From the NCBI GenBank assembly GCA_029260755.1, contig JAJDCQ010000250.1:1-46448 (forward strand): 46,448 nucleotides of DNA, written 5' to 3'. Below are positions 17,234-25,404 of the stretch, in pieces. The notes below the pieces were generated by a model. That model did not search any database and was not told where the DNA came from. It was given only the letters and a program-made list of their open reading frames with translations. Made by a program: the position numbers and the translations under genes. This DNA is from Planctomycetota bacterium (GTDB lineage: Bacteria > Planctomycetota > J058 > JAJDCQ01). Every line of letters begins with the position of its first letter. Position 1 is the stretch's first letter.

Positions 17234-17258
17234 CATGGAGAGGGGGGGAGTCTCCATG
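17234..17258 (+). promoter_or_regulatory. Hairpin enclosing the ribosome binding site of the next gene
   Basis: CATGGAGA (17234-17241) is perfectly complementary to TCTCCATG (17251-17258). The 9-base loop is the purine-rich Shine-Dalgarno GGGGGGGAG, and the ATG at 17256 is in the 3' arm. Folding would hide the start codon and limit translation. Confidence 0.4.
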
Positions 17259-18260
17259 CGTGGACTCATTGTGACCGCCTGCGTCATCGGCGCGGGCCTC
17301 GTCGGCGTCGTCGCGGGGTGCGGCGGCGGGAGCTCGGGCGGCCCGTCCGGCGCACGGGCCGGAGGGACGACCGCGTCGGCCGCGCCGGCGAGCGCGCCGA
17401 GCGCGCCGGCGGCGGCCGGAGTCGCGGCCCGCATCGTCGACCCGGCGCTCGTCCCGAGCGCGCCCGAGGACAAGCCCTGGTACTTCCGGGGTGACGATCC
17501 GGCGACGCCCGAGAACGAGGCGGCGCGCGAGATCGGCGACGCGATCGCCGCCCTCGGCAACGGCCTCGATGCGACCTTCGTCCGCGACTGGCTGATCGCG
17601 GGCGGCGACCTCGCGATCTTCGTCGGCGGGACGAACCACGAGCGCGACACGCCGCCGGGCCGGCAGAGCGGCTGGATCGAGCCGGCCGCCCGCGAGGTCC
17701 ATCTCCGCCTCGGGCTGCCGAGCATCCAGATCGACTACCACAACTGGGCCGCCATCTCCGGGCCCGCGTCGCTCGCGACCTACGCCGGGTCGCTCCCCGA
17801 GGGCGTCCTCCGCGCGAACGCGATGGTCGACAAGGCGCTCGCCGCCGGCGCCGGAGCGGTGCGCCTCTACGGTCACAGCAAGGGCGGCGACGTCGTTCAG
17901 GAGATCTGCTGGCTCCGCGCCGACGAGCCGCGCATCGCGGCCGGCTTCGTCTTCGGGATCCCGTGGTTCTGCGCGGCGATCCCGGACGAGGACGCGACCT
18001 ACGGGCGATCCGGAGTCTTCAAGCCGGGCCCCGCGTCCGGGACCGGTCGCGACTTCGGCGGCAAGGTCGTCGTCTTCATCCGCGAGAGCGACCGCGCCAG
18101 TCACGGTCGTCTCTGGCCGCCGACGACCTTCCCCGGCCCTGGCCACGACTACCGCGCGGTGCTCGGCACGCCGGGCTTCCTCGAGGGGCTCGAGCGGGTG
18201 GCCGCGAGCGAGCCGGTCGGGTTCGAGGACCGCCCGGCGGGACGGACGTTCGACTACTAG
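17256..18260 (+). CDS. Alpha/beta-hydrolase-like lipoprotein, 334 aa
   Basis: A lipoprotein signal ends at VVAGC (C22), followed by Gly/Ser/Ala-rich linker. The rest looks like a serine hydrolase of the lipase type: the nucleophile elbow GHSKGG has S208 in the central position, and several D and H residues after it could complete the triad (for example the GPGHDY near the end). It shows no closer resemblance to a family I can name. The ATG at 17256 is preferred over the in-frame ATG at 17235 because GGGGGGGAG lies five bases upstream of it, and the shorter form begins with a normal signal peptide. Its stop shares the palindrome CTAG with the stop of the convergent sigma-54 activator gene. Confidence 0.75.
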   Translation: MRGLIVTACVIGAGLVGVVAGCGGGSSGGPSGARAGGTTASAAPASAPSAPAAAGVAARIVDPALVPSAPEDKPWYFRGDDPATPENEAAREIGDAIAALGNGLDATFVRDWLIAGGDLAIFVGGTNHERDTPPGRQSGWIEPAAREVHLRLGLPSIQIDYHNWAAISGPASLATYAGSLPEGVLRANAMVDKALAAGAGAVRLYGHSKGGDVVQEICWLRADEPRIAAGFVFGIPWFCAAIPDEDATYGRSGVFKPGPASGTGRDFGGKVVVFIRESDRASHGRLWPPTTFPGPGHDYRAVLGTPGFLEGLERVAASEPVGFEDRPAGRTFDY

Positions 18261-19822
18261 CCCGCGGGGCCATCCGGCGTCGCGTCGCGCGCGTCCGGAT
18301 CCGCGCTCGCGGCGCCCGGTCGAAAGCGTCGCTTCTCGAGGCCGTGCTTCCGCATCTTGCGCAGCAGCGTGCGCCGGTTGATCCCGGCCTGCTCGGCCGT
18401 CTTGTCGACTCGCCCGCCGTGGCGGCGCAGGCAAGCGGTGAGGTACGCGCGCTCGGCCCGGTCGAGTGAGTCGGCGAGCGTCGCGCCGATGGTCGGATCG
18501 GCCGGATCGGTCCGCTCGGTCGGCGTCGCCGGCGCCGCGGATGGCGGGGGGACCGTCGCCGCGGAGACGGTCCGGCCGGCGAGTCGGCCCGAACGCCGCT
18601 GGCGGAGGAACGGGCGCTGGAGGCGCCGGAACGTGCGGCCCGTGACGCGCTCGCTCGCGTGCGAGAGGACGAGGCGCTCGGTGAAGTTCTCGAGCTGCCG
18701 GACGTTTCCCGGCCAGTCGTAGGCGACGAGCGCCTCGAGGAAGTCGTCGCTCACCTCGGGTCGCGCGAGCTTGTGGCGCAGGGCGACCTTCTTGGCGAAG
18801 TAGGCGAAGAGGAAGAGGAGATCCTCGGGGCGCTCGCGCAGCGGCGGGACGATGAGGCGGAAGACGTCGAGCCGATAGAACAGATCCTCGCGGAACTGAC
18901 CCGACGCGACGTTCGCCTCGAGCGACGAGCTCGTCGCGGCGATCACCCGCACGTCGACCGCGACCTCGTCGGCGCCGCCGACCGGACGGATCGCACCCTC
19001 CTGCAGGGCACGAAGGAGCCGGGACTGCGCGGCGAGCGGGATGTTCCCGATCTCGTCGAGGAAGAGCGTTCCCCCGTGCGCGTGCGTGAACAGGCCCCCC
19101 TTGTCGCGCGTCGCTCCGGTGAAGGTGCCCTTCACGTGGCCGAACAGCTCCGAGTCGAGCAGCCCTTCGGGCACCGCGCCGCAGTTGACGGCGACGAAGC
19201 GTCCGGCGCGGTTGCTGCGGCGGTGGACCGCGCGCGCGATCAGCTCCTTGCCCGTGCCCGTCTCCCCGAGGATCAGCACGGTCGCGTCGGTGCGCGCGAC
19301 CCGGTCGCACAGGTCGAAGATGTCCCACATGCGCGTGCTTCGGCTCACGAGCCCCTCGAAGCGCGTCCCCGTCGGGCGCGTCCGCGAGGTGCGCGCGCCC
19401 TGATCGAGCGCCTCCTCGACGGCCGAGGCGAGAACGGTCGCGGTCGGGGAGAGGATCACGTCCCGCGCGCCCGCCCGGAGCGCGTCGCGCACGAACTCGG
19501 GCGTCGCCGCGGGGGCCCAGATGAGGATCTCGCCGAGCGGGCAGCGGCGTGACACCTGGCGCAGCGTCGTCGCCAGCGGGGCGTCGCCGAGCGCGCGGTG
19601 GTGCACGACGATCGCCCGCGCACGACGAAGATTCGGCTCGTCGAGCAACGCGGGCATCGTCGGAGCGCGCCGCGGCCGCGCGCCGACCCGCTCGAGGGCA
19701 TCGCCCGCCGCGTCCGAGCCCACCACGAGCACATCGGCGAGCCCGTCGGCCGCGACGCGTGACCCTCCGGAGTCGTCGGGCGGGATGGGACCGTCGTGTC
19801 TCAAGGCTCCCATCTGGGACAC
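18257..19822 (-). CDS. Sigma-54-dependent transcriptional activator with degenerate receiver domain, 521 aa
   Basis: This is an AAA+ activator of sigma-54 RNA polymerase. The N-terminal 130 residues resemble a CheY-like fold (DVLVVGSD, ending ARDVILSP) but lack a convincing phosphoacceptor aspartate. The AAA+ domain has Walker A GETGTGKE (K192), Walker B GGTLFLDEIG and the sigma-54 contact loop as GTFTGA (232-237) rather than the usual GAFTGA. FREDLFYRLDVF is present too. A Fis-type helix-turn-helix is at the C-terminus (RVDKTAEQAGINRRTLLRKM). The GTG at 19822 is chosen because AGGAGT (19833-19828) is five bases upstream, while the ATG at 19813 would be 14 bases away. A sigma-54 promoter-like site lies on the opposite strand about 65 bases away, the likely target. 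Confidence 0.93.
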   Translation of the reverse strand: MSQMGALRHDGPIPPDDSGGSRVAADGLADVLVVGSDAAGDALERVGARPRRAPTMPALLDEPNLRRARAIVVHHRALGDAPLATTLRQVSRRCPLGEILIWAPAATPEFVRDALRAGARDVILSPTATVLASAVEEALDQGARTSRTRPTGTRFEGLVSRSTRMWDIFDLCDRVARTDATVLILGETGTGKELIARAVHRRSNRAGRFVAVNCGAVPEGLLDSELFGHVKGTFTGATRDKGGLFTHAHGGTLFLDEIGNIPLAAQSRLLRALQEGAIRPVGGADEVAVDVRVIAATSSSLEANVASGQFREDLFYRLDVFRLIVPPLRERPEDLLFLFAYFAKKVALRHKLARPEVSDDFLEALVAYDWPGNVRQLENFTERLVLSHASERVTGRTFRRLQRPFLRQRRSGRLAGRTVSAATVPPPSAAPATPTERTDPADPTIGATLADSLDRAERAYLTACLRRHGGRVDKTAEQAGINRRTLLRKMRKHGLEKRRFRPGAASADPDARDATPDGPAG

Positions 19823-19884
19823 TCTTGACTCCTGTAGATGAGACAGCTGCGTCGCATCACGAACGTAACTCCTTTTCCCATGTT

Positions 19885-19899
19885 TGGCTCGCAGGTTGC
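19885..19899 (+). promoter_or_regulatory. Candidate sigma-54 (-24/-12) promoter
   Basis: TGGCTCGCAGGTTGC matches the consensus TGGCACG-N4-TTGC at 14 positions counting the free spacer, with the required GG-N10-GC spacing. The single mismatch is T for A. It lies in the 277-base gap between the divergent sigma-54 activator and the GNAT gene, reading toward the latter. Transcription would begin near 19911, leaving a leader of about 190 bases. Enhancer sites would be expected further left, but I could not identify them. Confidence 0.55.
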
Positions 19900-20099
19900 G
19901 TATTGTGACGTCGAGCGAGCTCGAGAGCAAGTCGTGGCTCGCCGGCGACGCCCTTGCACCTCGCGCGTCGCAGACCGGGCACGGACACCTTCCCGACATC
20001 TGACTGAGCCGACAGACATCGGAGCCCGAAGTAACGGGCCGGTCCTCGCCCACCCCCGGACTCCCGAAGACGACCACCCCCAGACGAAAGGGACCCGAA

Positions 20100-20630
20100 A
20101 TGGCGCCCGCAACCATCGCCCACATTGGCGACCTCCGCATCCGCCCCGCCGCGCGCGAGGACATGAACCGGATCGCCGACCTCGTCCGCTCCTCGGCCGA
20201 GTGGTACCGCCCGATCGTCGATCCCGATGACATGGACGAGCACGAGGTGCCCGACGAGTGGGCCGAGACGAACTTCCGGCGACGGGAGTTCTACCTCGGG
20301 ATCGCGGACGACGAGCCCGTCGGGACGATCTCCCTCCAGACGTTCGGCGAGTGGGCCTACGTCGGCTACGTCTACCTCGACGTCGAGCACGTCGGGCGCG
20401 GCTTCGGCGGGAAGCTCCTCGAGTTCGCCGCCGAGCGCGCGAGCGGCCGCGGCCTGCGTGGCCTGTCGCTGATCGCGCACCCCGAGGCGACCTGGGCGAA
20501 GAGGGCCTACCTGAAGTTCGGGTTCGAGATCGCGGAGAGCTCGAAGGACGACGTCCTCGCCTGGAACGATCGCTGCCTTCAGCCGTACTACGAAGAGGGC
20601 TTCGAGCTCTACCTCTATCCATTCGAGTAG
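20100..20630 (+). CDS. GNAT-family N-acetyltransferase, 176 aa
   Basis: The protein has the GNAT fold that transfers an acetyl group from acetyl-CoA to an amine. The acetyl-CoA pyrophosphate loop is VGRGFGG (98-104), following strand VGYVYLDVEHV. The later NPEATW-like segment (AHPEATWAKRAYLKFGFEIAE) is the typical second half, where the YLKFGF motif closes the domain. It is the first gene after the sigma-54 promoter-like site. It is followed 86 bases later by an ATP-grasp enzyme in the same direction. The acceptor cannot be deduced; an amino acid or peptide precursor of the neighbouring ligase is an attractive guess. Confidence 0.88.
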   Translation: MAPATIAHIGDLRIRPAAREDMNRIADLVRSSAEWYRPIVDPDDMDEHEVPDEWAETNFRRREFYLGIADDEPVGTISLQTFGEWAYVGYVYLDVEHVGRGFGGKLLEFAAERASGRGLRGLSLIAHPEATWAKRAYLKFGFEIAESSKDDVLAWNDRCLQPYYEEGFELYLYPFE

Positions 20631-20716
20631 AAGTGAGTCTTCGGTCGTGACGCGACCGCAGCGAGCGAACGACGAGCCCTCCCACCGAGAGACCATCGAA
20701 AAGAGACGACACCTCC

Positions 20717-22015
20717 ATGTCCGATGCCGTGCAGACCTCGCCGCCGACCAGCTCGACCGCCTCCCCCGAGACCCGGCAGAGGTCCCAGCCGATGCCCCAC
20801 CTCGCGGGCCTCGCCGCCCCCCGGATCGCGGTCCTCGGATTCAGCATCGAGGTCTTCGAGGCGCTCGATCGCGCCGGCGTGCCCTTCGTGGCCGTCGTCC
20901 CGCCCGAGTTCGAGGCCTACATGAACGAGCACGACATGCCGGCCGTGCCCTGGGACTTCGAGAAGCGTAACGAGCAGTCGGGGGAGCTCGCCGTAACGCT
21001 GAAGGAGCGGGGCGTCACGGTCGCGGTGCCGCTCTACGAGGAGACGGTCCAGTGGTCGGGCGGCCTCAATGCGCTCTTCCGCGACGACCCGCGCCTCTTC
21101 AACCGGTCGCTCCTGTTCCGCGACAAGTCGATGATGAAGCGCAAGGCGCAGATGAGCGGGCTGCGCGTCGGCGTGTTCGAGGAGGCGGAGAACCGCGAGG
21201 ACGTCAGCCGGTTCTTCAAGCGCGTCAACAAGGCGCTCCTCAAGCTCGATGGCGAGACCGACGACCCGGTCCACCTCAAGCCGTTCAGCGCCGCCGGCTG
21301 CCTCGGTCACCGGGTGATCCGCAGCGAGGAGGACGCCGCGAAGCTCACGGATGACCAGTTCCCGTGCCTGCTCGAGAGCCACCTCGACGGGCAGGAGTTC
21401 TCGTGTGAGGTCTTCATCCACGACAAGAAGATCCGCTTCCTCAACATCACCGAGTACGTGCACCTCGGGCACAGCAACTTCATCCCCTGCGGACCGGTGC
21501 TCGAGGCGATGCGCCCCCGGATCCAGGAAGCCTGCGAGCAGCTGATCGAGGCCTTCGGGATCGAGTACGGGATGATCCACCCCGAGTGGTTCGTGTCGCA
21601 GGACAAGCTGAACTTCGGCGAGGTCGCCGCGCGCATCCCGGGCGGTCACATCTTCAATCTGATCGAGCGCGCCTACGGGTTCGACCCCTACGCGGCCTTC
21701 GCTCTCTGCTCGGACCCCGAGACGCCCGAGAGCGTCCTCGAGGAGTTCTTCCCCGCGACGAACGCCCACGAGGGCTACGCCGGCTCGCTCATGGTCTACC
21801 CGCGCCAGAAGGTCGTCACGAAGGTCAGCGTGCCCGACGAGCTCGTCGAGCACCCCTTCTACGAGAAGCACAACCTCTTCGTGCCGGTCACCCCGAAGGT
21901 GGCCGAGCGGGTCGCCTACGGCGATCACTACGGGACGATCTTCTTCTTCGGCGACGACCCCATCCGGATGGGAGAGGCGCTCCAGCGCTTCGAGGACATG
22001 GACTACTACGTCTGA
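20717..22015 (+). CDS. ATP-grasp family ligase, 432 aa
   Basis: The protein appears to be an ATP-grasp carboxylate-amine ligase, which joins an acyl phosphate to an amine or thiol. The N-terminal Rossmann-like part starts at PRIAVLGFSIEVFEAL. LFRDKSMMKRKAQMSGL is the usual segment ahead of the ATP-binding core. VHLKPFSAAGCLG supplies the lysine and glycine-rich loop, and FGEVAARIPGGH supplies the metal-binding glutamate and arginine/asparagine-type end of the active site. A Ser/Thr/Pro-rich N-terminal extension of about 30 residues is present; an in-frame ATG at residue 26 is an alternative start. It lies between the GNAT gene and the 667-residue unknown protein, probably in one transcript. 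The two substrates are unknown. Confidence 0.85.
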   Translation: MSDAVQTSPPTSSTASPETRQRSQPMPHLAGLAAPRIAVLGFSIEVFEALDRAGVPFVAVVPPEFEAYMNEHDMPAVPWDFEKRNEQSGELAVTLKERGVTVAVPLYEETVQWSGGLNALFRDDPRLFNRSLLFRDKSMMKRKAQMSGLRVGVFEEAENREDVSRFFKRVNKALLKLDGETDDPVHLKPFSAAGCLGHRVIRSEEDAAKLTDDQFPCLLESHLDGQEFSCEVFIHDKKIRFLNITEYVHLGHSNFIPCGPVLEAMRPRIQEACEQLIEAFGIEYGMIHPEWFVSQDKLNFGEVAARIPGGHIFNLIERAYGFDPYAAFALCSDPETPESVLEEFFPATNAHEGYAGSLMVYPRQKVVTKVSVPDELVEHPFYEKHNLFVPVTPKVAERVAYGDHYGTIFFFGDDPIRMGEALQRFEDMDYYV

Positions 22016-22122
22016 CCGGGTTACCCTCCCCCCCCCGGCGCCGGGCGCAACGTTCGGCGGGCGACTCCATCGAGCTCCCCAACTCAGGCTCTCCCCGCAC
22101 CCGAGCCCGGATCGAGTGAACA

Positions 22123-24126
22123 ATGAGCGAGTCCGCTCCGAGCCAGGCCGCGCCCGAGCGCGTCGAACGGCTCATCGAGAACCTCGACCGGGCCCTCGGC
22201 GGTCTCGCGGACGCGAAGCCCTTCGCCCGAGCGCCCCACCAGAACGAGGTCTTCCAGGCGGCCGAAGCGCTCATGGCGACCGACGAGGGGATGCGGCGGG
22301 TCTACGGGCTGGCCGACCGGTTCGATGCGGCCGGCGTCTTCACGGCCGGCCCCTGGGAGGACCCGGCGAAGCTCCAGCCGACGCTCGTCGCCGGGAGCCT
22401 CGAGGCGGCGGGTGTCTATCCGGTCATCGAGATTCTCAGCGAGCTCCGGATGCTCGCCATCGCGAAGGGGCGCGTGCCGGAGCCGCTCGTCCCGCCCGGC
22501 GACGCGGCCGAGTTCCTCGAGAAGACCCTCGCCCTCAACCTCCGCTACCTCTTCGGAAGCGGAACCGAGGAGGACCGGGTGTCGCGCGGCCCGCATGGCG
22601 ACACGGCGGAGCGTCTGTTCCGGCTCCTCGCCGATGAGCTGACGCTCGCCGGGGTTCGCGCGGACGTCGTCTCCGAGATCGAGCAGATCTCGATCCAGCG
22701 GCCGATCATGACCAGGCGCGTCGTCGAGCTGGTCGAGCTCGCGCGCCGGATCCCACCCGCCGCCGGTGACGAGGGCGGGGTGCAAGAGCGGCTCGACCTC
22801 TTCCACCGGGCGATCAGCGGCCCGAGCCCGATGAGCGTCGAGCATCCGGAGCTGGCGGACTACCGCGCCGTCCTCATCGACCTCGCCGCGACCCCGCTGA
22901 GCGCCGAGGCCGACGCGTTCGCGAGCTCGCTCCACGCGACCGGGCTCGCGTGTCCCCACCACGCGGTTCTGCTCCGGACCCTGAAGCGGCGCGAACCCGC
23001 GCTGATCGGGCCCGCCCTCGGCCTCAACCCGCTCGGGCTCGCCGAGCTCGACCAGAACCGCGAGCTCGCCCATCAGCTCATCCAGGTCGCGATCCTGCCC
23101 GCGACCGCGCAGTCGATCTACGGATTCGCGCGCCTGCTCGAGCGCGGGCTGCTCTCGCGGGCGCCCGTCGCCGCCGGGCTGCGCCGCCTGGTCGAGCTCG
23201 ACCTCACCTCCGAGGTCCGGCGCAATCTGCTCGCGCGTCGCAAGCCGCGGGACGGCGTGACGGCGAACTCGGTGCTCGTCGCCGGCGCGCTGTCCGTCCT
23301 CGGTCAGCCGCTCGGGATCGGGCAGGGCAACAACCCGACCTGCCAGGCCGCGCGCGGGATCAGCCTCTTCAGCCAGCACGCGCCCGCCCGTCTGCTCGAC
23401 CTCGTCGCCACGGCCGCGCGCGACGGGCTCATCGAGGTGCCCTTCGACGGCGCGCAGATCAACTCCCAGACCCTCACGGGCGGCCTCGCCCCGAACCTCG
23501 ACCTCGACCTCGACCCGATCTCGGTCGCGCTCGTCCCGCAGCTCGACCGCGTCTACGACGAGATCATGCGGCGCGTGGCCCTGCGCCCCGAGGACGGTCA
23601 CAAGTGGGCGAACCCGGCCCTCTATGGCCGCTTCGTCCCGACCGGGTTCGAGAGCGCGCTCGACCTCACCCACACCCGGGTCGTGGACTACGAGGCGTTC
23701 GTTCGCCGCTTCTTCGCCACGCATCACCCCGCCTACAACGACGGGCACGAGCTCGTCTATCCGAACCCCGTCGGCATCTGCGTCACCAACGCGCACGGCG
23801 ACCACCTCGGCGCGCACGCGGTCGCGCTCCAGCGGATCGCCGAGGACCCGCACGGGACGCTCCGCGCCTACTTCTTCAACCCCAACAACGAGGGACGCCA
23901 GAACTGGGGTCTGGGGGTTCGGCCCTCCATCCGCGACCACGGCGAGGAGGAGGGGGAGTCCTCGCTCCCGTTCCATCAGTTCGTCTCCCGTCTCTACGCC
24001 TTCCACTACAACCCCTACGAGGAAGGCGACGCGTTCGCCGTGCCCGACGGCGTCGTCGCCGAGATCGAGTCCCTCGCCCACGAGAGCTGGGGACGCGCCT
24101 TCATCTGGGGCGAGGGCACGCCGTGA
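22123..24126 (+). CDS. Uncharacterised protein with papain-like Gln/Cys/His/Asn pattern, 667 aa
   Basis: I do not recognise the family. The N-terminal 390 residues are mostly helical. The C-terminal part contains GQGNNPTCQAARG with Q401 and C407, then DHLGAHAVALQ with H565, then YFFNPNNEGRQNWG with N586. This order and spacing (Cys, about 158 residues, His, 21 residues, Asn, with a Gln six residues before the Cys) is what papain-fold cysteine enzymes show. The protein could be a peptidase, amidase or transglutaminase-like enzyme. No signal peptide or membrane segment is visible, so it acts in the cytosol. It follows the ATP-grasp gene by 107 bases. The functional reading is an inference from pattern only. 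Confidence 0.85.
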   Translation: MSESAPSQAAPERVERLIENLDRALGGLADAKPFARAPHQNEVFQAAEALMATDEGMRRVYGLADRFDAAGVFTAGPWEDPAKLQPTLVAGSLEAAGVYPVIEILSELRMLAIAKGRVPEPLVPPGDAAEFLEKTLALNLRYLFGSGTEEDRVSRGPHGDTAERLFRLLADELTLAGVRADVVSEIEQISIQRPIMTRRVVELVELARRIPPAAGDEGGVQERLDLFHRAISGPSPMSVEHPELADYRAVLIDLAATPLSAEADAFASSLHATGLACPHHAVLLRTLKRREPALIGPALGLNPLGLAELDQNRELAHQLIQVAILPATAQSIYGFARLLERGLLSRAPVAAGLRRLVELDLTSEVRRNLLARRKPRDGVTANSVLVAGALSVLGQPLGIGQGNNPTCQAARGISLFSQHAPARLLDLVATAARDGLIEVPFDGAQINSQTLTGGLAPNLDLDLDPISVALVPQLDRVYDEIMRRVALRPEDGHKWANPALYGRFVPTGFESALDLTHTRVVDYEAFVRRFFATHHPAYNDGHELVYPNPVGICVTNAHGDHLGAHAVALQRIAEDPHGTLRAYFFNPNNEGRQNWGLGVRPSIRDHGEEEGESSLPFHQFVSRLYAFHYNPYEEGDAFAVPDGVVAEIESLAHESWGRAFIWGEGTP

Positions 24127-24233
24127 AGCTGCTCCCCGACGGGCGGCATCTCGTCTCGGGGTGGGCCCACCCGACGACCGCCTTCGTCCTCTCCATCGCG
24201 AACGGCGCGGAGGTCCCGAAGGGCGTCCGCTGA
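24123..24233 (+). CDS. Possible 36-residue peptide coupled to the 667-aa gene
   Basis: A GTG at 24123 overlaps the stop of the preceding gene (GTGA) and opens a 36-residue frame beginning VKLLPDGRHLVSGWAHPTT and ending GAEVPKGVR. It has no similarity I recognise and no own Shine-Dalgarno sequence, so it depends on translational coupling. Chance ORFs of this size are common at this GC content. Confidence 0.25.
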   Translation: MKLLPDGRHLVSGWAHPTTAFVLSIANGAEVPKGVR

Positions 24234-24354
24234 AAGGACACCCCAGCCGTCGCTCCCGACGCTCTCGCGGTGTCGTCGCGAACCCCTAACGAGTAGAATC
24301 CGGCCCCACCAAGATCCCGCTTCGGGATGGCCCGCGCGAGAAGCAGGCACCGGT

Positions 24355-25305
24355 ATGAGCAGGCACACCATCCCAGCGAGGAGCCGGACGCGCTCTCTCG
24401 CCCTCGCCCTCCTGATCGCTCCCATCCTGGTCGTCACGCTCGCGAACGCGGCGCATGCGCAGGTCGGCGCCGAAGCGATCGACCGGATCGCTCACATCCG
24501 GGCCGAGGTCGCCCGCCTCTCCAGCGAGCTCGACGGGGTCTACTCGAGCATCAACAGGCTCCGCTCCGGCTACCACAAAGCGCTCACCGCCCGGCGCACG
24601 GCCGAGAAGCGCGTCGCGGCGCTCGAGAGCCAGTTCGCCGCCGGCACCGCCGACGTCGACGCGCTGGCGGGGCGGTCCGACGAGGCGGGAGCAAAGGCAC
24701 TCCAGCTCAGGATCGCGGCCGCGAAGGCAGACGCCGAGAAGACGCGGCGCGCCCTCGAGCACGCGCGGCGGACTCGCGCCGGGGGCAAGCTACGTGAGAC
24801 CGAACGACGCGCGTACGAACGCATCATCTCGGCCAAGGAGGACCGCGTCCGCCGCCTGGAGGAGCAAGCACCGAGCTCCATCGACGCGCGCGGCCTCGCG
24901 CGGGCCCGCAGCAACCTCTCGCGGGTGCGTGCCGAGCTCCTCCCGGTCCTTCGCGACGAGCTTCCGTCCCTCGACCGAGCCGTGGCCGATTCGCGCGAGA
25001 AGCTCGAAGACGCGATCGCCCGGCGGGCGACCCTCGCCCTCCAGCGGCTCGGCCACCTCGAGACGCTCAAGCGCGAGGGCGCAAGAGCCGGCCTCGACGA
25101 CCTCTTCTCCCCCGCGTTCCTCCGGGAGGTCCAGGTCCGTGACGCCGCGGGGGCGGTCGTCTACCACTCCCGCTGGGCGGACCCAACAGACGAGGCAAGC
25201 GCGCGGGTGAAGCGGCTCCAGACGCTCCTCGACGCCCTGCGGCAGTACCAACCGAGGGTCGCCGCCGACTCCCTTCCGTTCGGCAGGGTGAACTTGCGGT
25301 CGTAG
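24355..25305 (+). CDS. Exported coiled-coil protein, 316 aa
   Basis: A signal peptide with a cleavage site after AHA (35/36) is followed by about 200 residues of heptad-like, Arg/Glu/Ala-rich coiled coil (about 45-250). A short C-terminal domain comes next (RDAAGAVVYHSRWADP). No catalytic motif is present. The protein is likely periplasmic and structural, but no function can be assigned. A TAGAAT at 24294-24299 could be a -10 box for it, although no matching -35 is seen. The gene starts 121 bases after the small ORF at 24123-24233 and ends 476 bases before the porin gene. Confidence 0.75.
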   Translation: MSRHTIPARSRTRSLALALLIAPILVVTLANAAHAQVGAEAIDRIAHIRAEVARLSSELDGVYSSINRLRSGYHKALTARRTAEKRVAALESQFAAGTADVDALAGRSDEAGAKALQLRIAAAKADAEKTRRALEHARRTRAGGKLRETERRAYERIISAKEDRVRRLEEQAPSSIDARGLARARSNLSRVRAELLPVLRDELPSLDRAVADSREKLEDAIARRATLALQRLGHLETLKREGARAGLDDLFSPAFLREVQVRDAAGAVVYHSRWADPTDEASARVKRLQTLLDALRQYQPRVAADSLPFGRVNLRS

Positions 25306-25375
25306 CGCCGAAAGCTGAGGAAGCTCGCCCACGACCCCGGATATCACGTTCGGCCCTGGACACCGACGCGATCGG

Positions 25376-25404
25376 TTGACGGGCTCGATCGCCCCGCCTA
25401 TGCT
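25376..25404 (+). promoter_or_regulatory. Sigma-70-like promoter in the leader of the porin operon
   Basis: TTGACG, a 17-base spacer and TATGCT form the best housekeeping-type promoter in the window. It sits in a 476-base gap without a convincing gene. Transcription would start near 25411 and leave a leader of about 370 bases before the porin start. No riboswitch or other structure was recognised in that leader. Confidence 0.5.

Noticed and set aside
22031..22050. GC-rich palindrome after the ATP-grasp gene as a terminator
   Set aside because: CCCGGCGCCGGG is short and has no following T-tract, and the next co-directional gene is near.
20100..24126. Known NAGGN (acetylglutaminylglutamine amide) biosynthesis operon
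   Set aside because: The asparagine-synthetase-like gene is absent and the ATP-grasp protein does not show the fused acetyltransferase architecture; only the reaction logic is similar.
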